Source of the DNA: Flavobacterium sp. KACC 22761
GTDB taxonomy: Bacteria > Bacteroidota > Bacteroidia > Flavobacteriales > Flavobacteriaceae
Length of the DNA: 64,000 nucleotides
Assembly (NCBI RefSeq): GCF_034058155.1
Contig: NZ_CP139148.1
Coordinates: forward strand, 2,108,001-2,172,000
Reading direction: 5' to 3'
This document shows positions 53,537 through 61,582 of this stretch, piece by piece. Each line of letters opens with the position of its first letter. Position 1 is the stretch's first letter. The position numbers and the translations under genes were made by a program. The notes under the pieces are model-generated. The model was not told the DNA's origin and made no database searches. It saw only the letters and a program-made list of their open reading frames with translations.

Positions 53537-53693
53537 TTTTGATTCAGTATTTTTTACTGAACAAATTTACGTTCTTGGTTTTTATAACTTATATTTGGAG
53601 CTAATTTCAGTAAAATGCGTTTTAAAATTCACTTTTAAAAGATTTTGTTACTGTAAAAATGTTTTTAACGAACCTTTAGCCGTAAAAAAAACT
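53537..53693. promoter_or_regulatory. metE / Lrp divergent control region
   Basis: Contains the inverted repeat TTCAGTA-TTTTT-TACTGAA (53551-53569) beside the metE -7-like box, and similar TTTCAGTAAAA (53605) and TTACTGTAAAA (53648) words. These could be sites for the divergently encoded Lrp-type regulator (inference). Confidence 0.4.
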
Positions 53694-54155
53694 ATGGAAA
53701 ATCTAGATAAAACCGATTTGTTGATCTTGAAACACCTTCAGGAAAACTCAAATATCAATACAAAAGACCTTGCGAGCAAATTATTTTTGACCGTTACGCC
53801 AGTTTATGAACGAATTAAAAGATTGGAAAGAGACGGTTACATTACAAAATATGTTGCGCTTTTAGACAAGAAAAAAATGAATCGCGGCATGACTGTTTTT
53901 TGCAATGTGCGCTTAAAAGAACACGCAAAAAATGTAGGAAGCAATTTTGTAAAAGATATTGTGGCGCTTCCCGAAATAATAGAATGCTACAACATTGCTG
54001 GCGATTATGATTTTATGCTGAAGATTTTGGTGCAAGATATGGTTAGTTATCAGGATTTTGTCATGAACAAATTGTCAACCATAGAAAACATAGGAAACAC
54101 GAACAGTATTTTTGTTATGGGAGAAATTAAACATAGTACGGCATTAGAGTTTTGA
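53694..54155 (+). CDS. Lrp/AsnC family transcriptional regulator
   Basis: 153 aa from ATG 53694 (MENLDKTDLLILKHLQ); the upstream in-frame opening at 53595 is atypical for the family. N-terminal helix-turn-helix (INTKDLASKLFLTVTPVYERIKRLERDGYI, residues 19-48) and C-terminal RAM effector domain (residues 65-150, with AGDYDFMLKILVQD). Divergent from metE, so it probably senses an amino acid, likely methionine, and controls metE and possibly itself. Length is standard. Confidence 0.92.
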   Translation: MENLDKTDLLILKHLQENSNINTKDLASKLFLTVTPVYERIKRLERDGYITKYVALLDKKKMNRGMTVFCNVRLKEHAKNVGSNFVKDIVALPEIIECYNIAGDYDFMLKILVQDMVSYQDFVMNKLSTIENIGNTNSIFVMGEIKHSTALEF

Positions 54156-54163
54156 TTTTTTTT

Positions 54164-54234
54164 GCCACGAATTTCATCAATTAACACAAATGATTGCGTC
54201 AAATTAATTAGTGAAAATTTGTGAAATTCGTGGC
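54164..54234. repeat. Intergenic palindromic repeat
   Basis: GCCACGAATTTCA and TGAAATTCGTGGC are perfect 13-bp inverted arms around AAT-rich DNA. Fragments with CAATTCGTGTT occur at 1945 and 21354. It may terminate the Lrp transcript. Confidence 0.65.
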
Positions 54235-54353
54235 GAATAAAACTTAGATCAAATTAAGGGGGGTACATATTTTTATTGAATATTATCCTAAAATAAAACG
54301 TATTTTTGACCGTCCTTAAATCTAAAATCAACAATCTGAAATCTAAGAATCAA

Positions 54354-55700
54354 ATGAACTGGGAACAACTTTTATCATTAAAACGACAAGGCGATACAAG
54401 CAAAAGATTACGTGTAGAACAAGATGACACGCGTTTAGGTTTTGAGGTCGATTATGACCGAATTATATTTTCGTCGGCGTTTAGAAGTTTACAAGATAAA
54501 ACGCAAGTTATTCCGCTTTCAAAAACTGATTTCGTGCATACGCGTTTGACGCATAGTTTGGAAGTTTCTGTTGTAGGGCGTTCGCTTGGGCGTTTGGTCG
54601 GAAAAAAGATTATTGAAAAATATCCTTATTTAAAAGAAGTTCACGGTTATCACATGAATGATTTTGGGGCGATTGTTGCTGCGGCATCATTGGCACACGA
54701 CATTGGAAATCCGCCTTTTGGACATTCTGGTGAAAAAGCAATTGGAGAATATTTTTCAAGCGGAAAAGGATTAAAATACAAAGACAAACTTACTGCAAAA
54801 CAATGGCAGGATTTGATTGATTTTGAAGGAAATGCCAACGGATTTTCGGTTTTGACAGCAAGTCGCCCAGGAATCGAAGGTGGACTTAGAATTTCGTACG
54901 CAACGCTTGGCGCTTTTATGAAATATCCAAAAGAGAGTCTTCCAAAAAAGCCAACAAACAAGATTTCAGATAAAAAATACGGTTTCTTTCAGTCGGATAA
55001 ATTATTTTTTGAAGAAGTTGCTCAGGATATGGGTTTGATTGCCAATAAGGAAGATGGGGATATTGGCTTTGAAAGACATCCATTAGCTTATTTGGTTGAA
55101 GCCGCAGATGATATTTGCTATACAATTATTGACTTTGAAGACGGAATCAATCTAGGTTTGGTTTCTGAAGATTATGCTTTAGAATATTTGATCAAATTGG
55201 TAAAAGACAATATTGGCGTTGCCAAATACAAATTATTAGAAACGAAGGAAGACCGAATCAGTTATTTGCGTGCTTTGGCAATCGGCGCTTTGATTAATGA
55301 TGCGGTTGATGTTTTTATTGAAAATGAAGAAGCAATTCTGGCCGGCGATTTTCCTTTTGCTTTGACTGATAAAAGCAAATACAAAGCCCAAATGAATGAT
55401 ATTATCAAATTAAGTGTCGAAAAAATCTACCAGAGCCGTGAAGTTATCGAGAAAGAAATTGTAGGTTATCAAATCATCCAGACTTTATTGGATAAATTCA
55501 TAACGGCATTTAACAACAAATATGAAGGAACAGCGTCAAATTATGACAAGCTGATTCTGAAAATGCTTCCTGAAAAACATCATTTAGAAAAAGGCAATTT
55601 ATACGAGCGCTTGCTTCATATTTGTCATTACGTTTCGCTTTTGACAGATGGAAATGCGCTGGAATTATATGAAATGATTCAGGGACGAAAAAATAAGTAA
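54354..55700 (+). CDS. dgt: Deoxyguanosinetriphosphate triphosphohydrolase-like HD protein
   Basis: 448 aa from ATG 54354 (MNWEQLLSLKRQ); the TTG opening at 54306 runs through an AAATCT word repeat. HD-domain metal site: the first His in TRLTHSLEVS near 65, and LAHDIGNPPFGHSGE near 112-126. FEGNANGF also fits Dgt. It splits dNTPs to deoxynucleoside and tripolyphosphate, guarding dNTP balance. It shows all expected motifs at normal length. Confidence 0.92.
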   Translation: MNWEQLLSLKRQGDTSKRLRVEQDDTRLGFEVDYDRIIFSSAFRSLQDKTQVIPLSKTDFVHTRLTHSLEVSVVGRSLGRLVGKKIIEKYPYLKEVHGYHMNDFGAIVAAASLAHDIGNPPFGHSGEKAIGEYFSSGKGLKYKDKLTAKQWQDLIDFEGNANGFSVLTASRPGIEGGLRISYATLGAFMKYPKESLPKKPTNKISDKKYGFFQSDKLFFEEVAQDMGLIANKEDGDIGFERHPLAYLVEAADDICYTIIDFEDGINLGLVSEDYALEYLIKLVKDNIGVAKYKLLETKEDRISYLRALAIGALINDAVDVFIENEEAILAGDFPFALTDKSKYKAQMNDIIKLSVEKIYQSREVIEKEIVGYQIIQTLLDKFITAFNNKYEGTASNYDKLILKMLPEKHHLEKGNLYERLLHICHYVSLLTDGNALELYEMIQGRKNK

Positions 55701-55855
55701 GTCATAAAGTCGAAAGTTGGAAAGTCTAAAAGAATAGCCTTGCGCTGTAAAGCTTTTATTTGATTTTTAAAAAAGCCAACATGAGTTGATTTTATTACCT
55801 CAGTTTATTAATTTTCAGACTTTCCAACTTTCGACTTTATGACTTTCGACTTTAT
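55700..55855. repeat. Inverted short-word repeats between dgt and the DUF3078-like gene
   Basis: AAGTCATAAAGTCGAAAGTT and GGAAAGTC at the left, complementary ACTTTCCAACTTTCGACTTT and ATGACTTTCGACTTT at the right. The ends of the gap can pair into a long imperfect stem between convergent genes. Confidence 0.6.
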
Positions 55856-56853
55856 TGAAAAGCATAAACTAGACCAACACCCAGAACTTGACGCAATTGC
55901 ATTCTTGGTCCGTCGTTCACTTGTGTTTTTGCTCCTGTTGTTGGATCAATAACATCTTTTTTGGTTTTGATATCGTCATCATAAACAAGATGAACCCCAA
56001 TATTGGCTTTTACATACGCATTTACAACAAGATCTAATTTGGTGTCATAATCGACATCGACATTTCCAAATTTATTCAAATAATCGGTGTACAAGCTTAA
56101 ACGGTTTTCGTAGAAAACGTTTTTATAAATTTCCGTTTTCATATAACCTGTGAAAAGAATACCAAATTCGGCTTTTACTTTCTGGCCTTCTTCGACTAAA
56201 ATTGTATTATTAGGATCAGCAGGATCAGTCATGTAAACCGCTTTTTTAACCCCAAAAGCTCCCTGATTTGCTAAATCTTGGTCTAAAACTAAAGTTGTTT
56301 TTAAGGTTATTGGTGAGAAATAAAAGGTTCTGTTTTTCTTTTTGTTTGAATTTTCAGCTCCGGCTCCAAGGAAAATATAAGCTGGTGCAAATGGTTTCGA
56401 AATTGCTACATCTCGGTTTGGATAATTATAACCGTTTGTAAACTGCGTATTGAAATTTAATTTTGAAGAGTAATACCAGTTTGAAATGGTATCTTTTCTA
56501 AAACCGTAAGTCGAGTTGAATTGCAAGGCGTCATCTGTTTTTCTTAATTCAATTCCGTCTTGTTTGTTTAAACCATATTTTACGATAAGTTCGTTAACCC
56601 ATTTATGATTTCGTTTGATATAAGTTCGCCCGAATTCTCCTTTAAAAAGTCCTGAAATCGAGCTGGTTCCCCCCGCGCTCCAGTTCACAAAAGCAATTTC
56701 TGAAATGTCAAAACCAAGTTGATTTTTTTTAGTCCAATAAGTTGGCAATTTTGGAAGCTGAGATGGGTCTAGAGTAGTTTGAATAATCTGGGCAAAGTTA
56801 TTTGATGTACTCAATAGCAATAATAGCAAAAGGGTAGAACGCAATAATTTCAT
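55852..56853 (-). CDS. DUF3078-type exported beta-rich protein
   Basis: 333 aa with a leucine-rich signal peptide (MKLLRSTLLLLLLLSTSNNFAQ). The mature part has SEIAFVNWSAGGTSSISGLFKGEF near 50-73, long alternating strands such as WYYSSKLNFNTQFTNGYNYPN, and a terminal strand LRQVLGVGLVYAFQ, as in outer-membrane barrels of the DUF3078 type. Function not established. It lies 36 bp downstream of dxs on the same strand and may be co-transcribed. Confidence 0.8.
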   Translation of the reverse strand: MKLLRSTLLLLLLLSTSNNFAQIIQTTLDPSQLPKLPTYWTKKNQLGFDISEIAFVNWSAGGTSSISGLFKGEFGRTYIKRNHKWVNELIVKYGLNKQDGIELRKTDDALQFNSTYGFRKDTISNWYYSSKLNFNTQFTNGYNYPNRDVAISKPFAPAYIFLGAGAENSNKKKNRTFYFSPITLKTTLVLDQDLANQGAFGVKKAVYMTDPADPNNTILVEEGQKVKAEFGILFTGYMKTEIYKNVFYENRLSLYTDYLNKFGNVDVDYDTKLDLVVNAYVKANIGVHLVYDDDIKTKKDVIDPTTGAKTQVNDGPRMQLRQVLGVGLVYAFQ

Positions 56854-56889
56854 TAGGCTTATTTTTATTTTTTTGGTTGTGCAAAATAA

Positions 56890-58677
56890 TTATTTAGAAC
56901 CGTTAGAAAAAAGATTTACCAAACTTTTAACGTCAATTTTACACAAATGTTGTAGCTGAGGCACGCTTCCGTGCTCAATAAAATGGTCAGGGATTCCTAA
57001 AATTTCAATCTTTTTTTTGAAATTTTGTGATGCTGCATATTCTAAAACAGCACTTCCGAAACCGCCATTTTTCACCCCATCTTCTATTGTAATTACGCCC
57101 TCAAATGATGAAAATATATGGTTTAATGTATTGATGTCTAGTGGTTTGATGAAGCTAAAGTTGTAATGGGCAAATTCATCAGCATTGTTGCACCGTTTCA
57201 AAGCCTCAATAACATTATTTCCAATTGTTCCGGTCGAAAGCACAGCAATTTTCGTACCATCTTTCAAACATTTTGCGGGACCAATTTCAATTTTTTCATA
57301 ATGTCCGAAATTTTCTACTTCCCAATTTGGCAAAACACCTCGCCCGCGCGGATATCGAATCGCGATAGGATGATTTAAGCCTAATTGTGCTGTATATAAA
57401 ATATTTTGAAGCTCAATTTCGTTTAGCGGTGCATGAATAATCATGTTTGGAATTGCTCTTAAATAAGCAATGTCAAAAACTCCATGATGCGTCGCGCCAT
57501 CTTCACCAACTAAACCCGCGCGGTCTAAACAAAATATGACCGGTAGATTTTGCAAAGCTACATCATGAATAACTTGATCATAAGCGCGTTGCAAAAAAGT
57601 CGAATAAATGTTGCAAAATACCACTATTCCCTGAGTCGCCATTCCAGCAGAAAGTGTTACAGCATGTTGTTCTGCAATTCCTACATCAAAAGCACGTTCT
57701 GGCAATTCATCCATCATGAATTTTAATGAACTTCCAGAGGGCATTGCAGGAGTAATTCCGATTATCTTTTCATTTTTTTTAGCCAAATCCAAAATGGTTA
57801 AGCCAAAAACATCCTGATATTTTGGAGGAAGATTTTCTTCAGATTTAAAATGAATTTCGCCAGTTGAAGCATCAAATTTTCCAGGTGCATGATATTTGAC
57901 TTGATTTTCTTCTGCTTGTTGTAAACCTTTTCCTTTTGTAGTTACAATATGTAAAAACTTTGGACCTTTTATCTTTTTTAAGCGATTTAATTCTTTGATT
58001 AATTTCGGAAAATCATGACCGTCAATAGGTCCAGAATAATCAAAATTCAGCGATTTGATAATATTATTCTGCTTCGGATTTTTTCCATTTTTAACTGCGG
58101 TCAGGTATTTTTTCAAAGCGCCAACACTTGGGTCAATTCCGATTGCGTTGTCATTCAAAATAACCAAAATATTGGCATCCGTAACTCCGGCGTGATTCAA
58201 TCCTTCAAAAGCCATTCCGCTTGCAATGGAAGCATCGCCGATTACCGCAATATGTTCTTTTTCAGAATCGCCTTTTAGTTTAGAAGCAATCGCCATTCCG
58301 AGTGCAGCAGAAATAGAAGTAGAAGAATGGCCTACGCCAAAAGTATCATAAATGCTTTCGCTTCTTTTGGGGAAACCAGAAACGCCATCTATTTGTCTGT
58401 TGGTATGGAAATTTTCTCGTCTTTCGGTTAGAATTTTGTGCCCGTAAGCTTGATGGCCAACATCCCAAACCAATAAATCATCTGGCGTATTAAAAACATA
58501 ATGCAAAGCAATTGTCAGTTCTACAACGCCCAAACTCGCGCCCAAATGACCTTCTTTTACAGAAACAATATCAATGATAAAATCTCGTAATTCTTTTGCC
58601 AGTTGTGGCAATTGACTTTCGTCTAATAAACGTAAATCGGCTGGATTGTATATGTTTGAAAGTAAATCGCTTTTCAT
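56890..58677 (-). CDS. dxs: 1-deoxy-D-xylulose-5-phosphate synthase
   Basis: 595 aa thiamine-diphosphate enzyme opening the MEP isoprenoid pathway. GHLGASLGVVELTIALHYVFN near 42, the GHQAYGHKILT motif near 75-85, the ThDP-binding GDASIASGMAFEGLN near 147-161, and transketolase-like PYR region with DRAGLVGEDGATHHGVFDI. Slightly shorter than E. coli Dxs (620 aa), as usual in this phylum. A TAAATTTG -7-like element lies at 58692-58699 on the minus strand. Confidence 0.97.
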   Translation of the reverse strand: MKSDLLSNIYNPADLRLLDESQLPQLAKELRDFIIDIVSVKEGHLGASLGVVELTIALHYVFNTPDDLLVWDVGHQAYGHKILTERRENFHTNRQIDGVSGFPKRSESIYDTFGVGHSSTSISAALGMAIASKLKGDSEKEHIAVIGDASIASGMAFEGLNHAGVTDANILVILNDNAIGIDPSVGALKKYLTAVKNGKNPKQNNIIKSLNFDYSGPIDGHDFPKLIKELNRLKKIKGPKFLHIVTTKGKGLQQAEENQVKYHAPGKFDASTGEIHFKSEENLPPKYQDVFGLTILDLAKKNEKIIGITPAMPSGSSLKFMMDELPERAFDVGIAEQHAVTLSAGMATQGIVVFCNIYSTFLQRAYDQVIHDVALQNLPVIFCLDRAGLVGEDGATHHGVFDIAYLRAIPNMIIHAPLNEIELQNILYTAQLGLNHPIAIRYPRGRGVLPNWEVENFGHYEKIEIGPAKCLKDGTKIAVLSTGTIGNNVIEALKRCNNADEFAHYNFSFIKPLDINTLNHIFSSFEGVITIEDGVKNGGFGSAVLEYAASQNFKKKIEILGIPDHFIEHGSVPQLQHLCKIDVKSLVNLFSNGSK

Positions 58678-58729
58678 TGTAAGGTAAAAAGCAAATTTAC
58701 GGTTTTAAATTTAATTTTGCTGTTGCGAT

Positions 58730-59398
58730 CTATTCTAATGTAATTGGCAAAGAATATTGCCTTTTTACTTTTTTTCCATTTGATTCCCCTGGCTGCCATT
58801 TCGGACAAGCATTCAAAACTCGGATAATTTCTTGTTCTACATTTTTGTTAATAGCAGGTTCTGATTGAAGGTAAGATACAGAACCGTTTTTTTCTACTGC
58901 AAAAGAGAGGTTTATTTTGAGTTTATAAAATCCTGATTCTTCGGGTTTTTTAAATTCTTTTTGGAAAAAAGTTAAAAATTGATCAATCCCGCCCGCAAAT
59001 TCTGCATTTGTTTCAGATGCAGTTACCGGATTACTGTTGATGTCTTTTTTTGGAACGTTATTTTTTTTGTTTTCTGTTTTTTCAGATTTTGGAACATCGT
59101 TAGTTGCTTTTTTTTCCAATTGAGCCTGATCTGTTTTTGATGGTTGTGTTGGAGAATCAGCAGTCTGAATTTTACTATTTTTATCTAATGGAGTTTTATC
59201 AACCGCAATTTGTTCTTTTTTAGCACTATCAATTGCAACTTGAATATTTTCAATTTCTTGTTTTTTGGCTTCTTTGTTTTGACAGCTGAAGAATGTTGTT
59301 CCTGTTGCAATAAATAAAGTCACCAAAAATATTTTAGAGTAAGAAGTTTGTGTGTATAACATTCGATTGGGGATTTGAATGATAATTTTGTTTTTCAT
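58730..59398 (-). CDS. Membrane-anchored TonB C-terminal-like protein, copy 2 (lacks N-terminal Cys module)
   Basis: 222 aa from ATG 59398, whose ATGA overlaps the stop of the upstream paralogue by 4 nt. It begins IIIQIPNRMLYTQTSYSKIF, matching residues 70-95 of the upstream protein. It then has one hydrophobic segment ending in a lipobox-like FFSC, a long Lys/Glu/Asn linker, and a C-terminal domain (INLSFAVEKNGSVSYL, IIRVLNACPKWQPGESNGK, RQYSLPITL) like TonB/energy-transducing C-termini. It is a tandem duplicate missing the first ~70 residues of its neighbour. Confidence 0.75.
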   Translation of the reverse strand: MKNKIIIQIPNRMLYTQTSYSKIFLVTLFIATGTTFFSCQNKEAKKQEIENIQVAIDSAKKEQIAVDKTPLDKNSKIQTADSPTQPSKTDQAQLEKKATNDVPKSEKTENKKNNVPKKDINSNPVTASETNAEFAGGIDQFLTFFQKEFKKPEESGFYKLKINLSFAVEKNGSVSYLQSEPAINKNVEQEIIRVLNACPKWQPGESNGKKVKRQYSLPITLE

Positions 59399-60318
59399 GA
59401 TTGAATTAATATTGGTAAGCTGTATTTTATTCGTATTTTTTTTCCGTTTTGAGTTCCGGGTACCCATTTTGGAGATAATTTTAAAACGCGTATTATTTCT
59501 GTTTTTAATTGTAGATCAGTATTTTTTGGAAATTCAAATGATGTCAGCGAACCGTCTTTATCTATTACGAATGAAACAACAATACGATGTTTTAGATTTT
59601 CGACTGATTCGGGCAATTTAAATTCTTGGGCAAAAAAATCATAAAAGGCATTTATTCCATTTGGATAATCTGCTTTTGTTTCGATAGCAGCTCCTATAAA
59701 AAAAGTATTATCCTCTTCAATGGAATCTTGTTTAGTTGTTTTCTCACAGTTTATTTTTTCATTAGAAGAATAAAAAGCTGTCTTTTTATTTTTGGACTTA
59801 TTGTTGTTTTTTGTCTGATTTTCTGGAATTATTTCACCACTAACCATCCTATTTAATTTTTCCAAATTTTCTCGATTGGCATTTTTTTCACGTGGAGGCG
59901 ACGGAGGCGGCGGCGGAATTTGTTTCAGCTTGTCATCTTGATTCTTATCAGTATCAACAACTTCAATTGTATCTATTTTTTTCTTATTTCCGTCTTTATC
60001 TTGACAACTAAATAAAGTTGTTCCCATAGCAATAAATAATGCCAGTAAAAACATCTTGTGATACTGTGTTTGTGAATATAAAACCCGACTCGGAATTTGA
60101 ATTGTAAGTGTGTCTAATTGTGATTTTCTAAATCTTCCGCAAATTTTATTGTTTTGATTTTGAATGAAATAATGCTGAATTTCTTCTGGAAGCATAGAAG
60201 TAAAATCAACAACAGTTTTAGAACAGCTTATACAAAAACGGCCATTATCTTTTGGCGTCATTGCGTCCCAGTTTTCATGGCATGGTTCAGGAATTGTTAT
60301 TTTGAATTTTCTTTCCAT
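59395..60318 (-). CDS. Membrane-anchored TonB C-terminal-like protein with N-terminal Cys-rich module, copy 1
   Basis: 307 aa. The N-terminus has CHENWDAMTPKDNGRFCISC and KTVVDFTSM, a small Cys-rich motif (Cys13, Cys29, Cys32 and a later Cys60) found in Bacteroidota proteins and probably metal-binding and cytosolic. One membrane segment follows (MFLLALFIAMGTTLFSC, near 88-104), then a PPPPPSPP linker and a TonB-like C-terminal domain (HRIVVSFVIDKDGSLTSFEF, VLKLSPKWVPGTQNGK). It may link a cytosolic sensor to the periplasm. The start is at 60318, divergent from tadA. Confidence 0.75.
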   Translation of the reverse strand: MERKFKITIPEPCHENWDAMTPKDNGRFCISCSKTVVDFTSMLPEEIQHYFIQNQNNKICGRFRKSQLDTLTIQIPSRVLYSQTQYHKMFLLALFIAMGTTLFSCQDKDGNKKKIDTIEVVDTDKNQDDKLKQIPPPPPSPPREKNANRENLEKLNRMVSGEIIPENQTKNNNKSKNKKTAFYSSNEKINCEKTTKQDSIEEDNTFFIGAAIETKADYPNGINAFYDFFAQEFKLPESVENLKHRIVVSFVIDKDGSLTSFEFPKNTDLQLKTEIIRVLKLSPKWVPGTQNGKKIRIKYSLPILIQS

Positions 60319-60364
60319 ATTCAGATATCAGGAATTAAATGTAATAAAAATTATTTCAAAACCT

Positions 60365-60372
60365 TATTTTTG
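60365..60372 (+). promoter_or_regulatory. -7-like element of tadA
   Basis: TATTTTTG, 5 bp before the start codon, so tadA may have a nearly leaderless transcript. No TTG at the right distance is seen. Confidence 0.35.
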
Positions 60373-60377
60373 CACTT

Positions 60378-60821
60378 ATGGAAAATCCTTTCACCGACGA
60401 ATATTTTATGAAAAAAGCCCTGCAGGAAGCAGAAGAAGCCTACTTAAAAGGCGAAATTCCTGTTGGAGCCATTGTTGTTGTTGCTGATAAAGTTATTGCG
60501 AGAAGCCATAATTTAACTGAATTGCTGAACGACGTTACCGCTCATGCTGAAATGCAGTCCATAACCGCGGCCGCAAATTTTCTTGGCGGAAAATATCTAA
60601 AAGATTGCACGCTTTATGTAACGCTTGAGCCTTGTCAAATGTGTGCCGGTGCGCTGTATTGGAGCCAAATTTCAAAAATTGTTTTTGGTGCGCGTGATGA
60701 ACAGCGTGGTTTTATCAATATGGGAACCAAACTTCATCCTAAAACTACTGTGGTTTCTGGCGTAATGGCCAACGAAGCTGCCGATTTAATGAAACGTTTT
60801 TTTCTGGAAAGACGCAAGTAG
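60378..60821 (+). CDS. tadA: tRNA-specific adenosine deaminase
   Basis: 147 aa zinc deaminase converting A34 to inosine in tRNA-Arg. The zinc and catalytic motif is HAE (56-58) with PCQMC (85-89) supplying the two cysteine ligands; GARDEQRGFINMGTKLHP near 112-129 fits TadA. Length is normal. The stop abuts the end of the convergent 60822-61355 gene. Confidence 0.95.
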   Translation: MENPFTDEYFMKKALQEAEEAYLKGEIPVGAIVVVADKVIARSHNLTELLNDVTAHAEMQSITAAANFLGGKYLKDCTLYVTLEPCQMCAGALYWSQISKIVFGARDEQRGFINMGTKLHPKTTVVSGVMANEAADLMKRFFLERRK

Positions 60822-61355
60822 TTAAAACAAATATCCTCCCATGTAAAAACACATAAATATCATAAAGGAATTAAAGCAAACGATATTGTAAAATGTGTTT
60901 TGAGAAAAACCTTTTTTCGAAAGCATTATTTTCAGACTTATTCCTAATGAAAAAAGAAGAATAAGACAGGTGTAAAAGGTAATTCCATTACTGCTTAAGC
61001 CACTAGAAAGTTGGCTGGTATAATCTTTTTTCTCAGACTTTACGCTTGTTACAAATTTAAACAATAAAGAAGTCCCAACTGAAATGTTGCCTTCTTCAAT
61101 AAATTCTTTTGTTGTAGAAAAGACACATCCTTTTTGTGTAAAATAATGATAAGAAACGGTTTGATTTGATTTCCCAGAAGTTCGAACTAAATACTGAGTT
61201 ATTACATCATTTGTTTTTGAAGCGGGTAAAACATAATAATCTGTAAAAGCTATCAAAATAAAAAATGATATTGCACCCAACAGATAAATAATGATCTTTT
61301 TGTTTTTTACAATGAATTCATTTTCAGAGGAGTATGTGTTTGAGTTTTTTGGCAT
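60822..61355 (-). CDS. Small membrane protein of unknown function
   Basis: 177 aa. Hydrophobic segments near 20-45 (KIIIYLLGAISFFILIAF), 120-140 (ITFYTCLILLFSLGISL) and 155-175 (NIVCFNSFMIFMCFYMGGYLF), giving two or three transmembrane helices with a periplasmic loop between the first two. No family motif is recognised. It ends directly against tadA with no spacer, so the two transcripts overlap. Confidence 0.65.
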   Translation of the reverse strand: MPKNSNTYSSENEFIVKNKKIIIYLLGAISFFILIAFTDYYVLPASKTNDVITQYLVRTSGKSNQTVSYHYFTQKGCVFSTTKEFIEEGNISVGTSLLFKFVTSVKSEKKDYTSQLSSGLSSNGITFYTCLILLFSLGISLKIMLSKKGFSQNTFYNIVCFNSFMIFMCFYMGGYLF

Positions 61356-61582
61356 TCTTTTTTAAATTTAGAAATATGAATATACTATTTTAAGAGTCTA
61401 TTTTTTATAAAACTTCAACAAAAGTTAAAAATCAATATTAGGGAAAATTCTTCTTAAAAAAGCTCGAAAATTATTTTATATTTACTACAATATTAATCAT
61501 TGATAGTTATAGGAAGTAACAGTCAAATGTTAAAATGTTCTCTGATTTCTTAAAAAATGTAACCCATTAACTCTAAATAAAA
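61356..61582. other. AT-rich gap upstream of the macroglobulin gene, no gene seen
   Basis: 227 bp of AT-rich DNA between divergent genes. It presumably holds both promoters, but I see no convincing TTG/TAnnTTTG pair. Confidence 0.5.
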
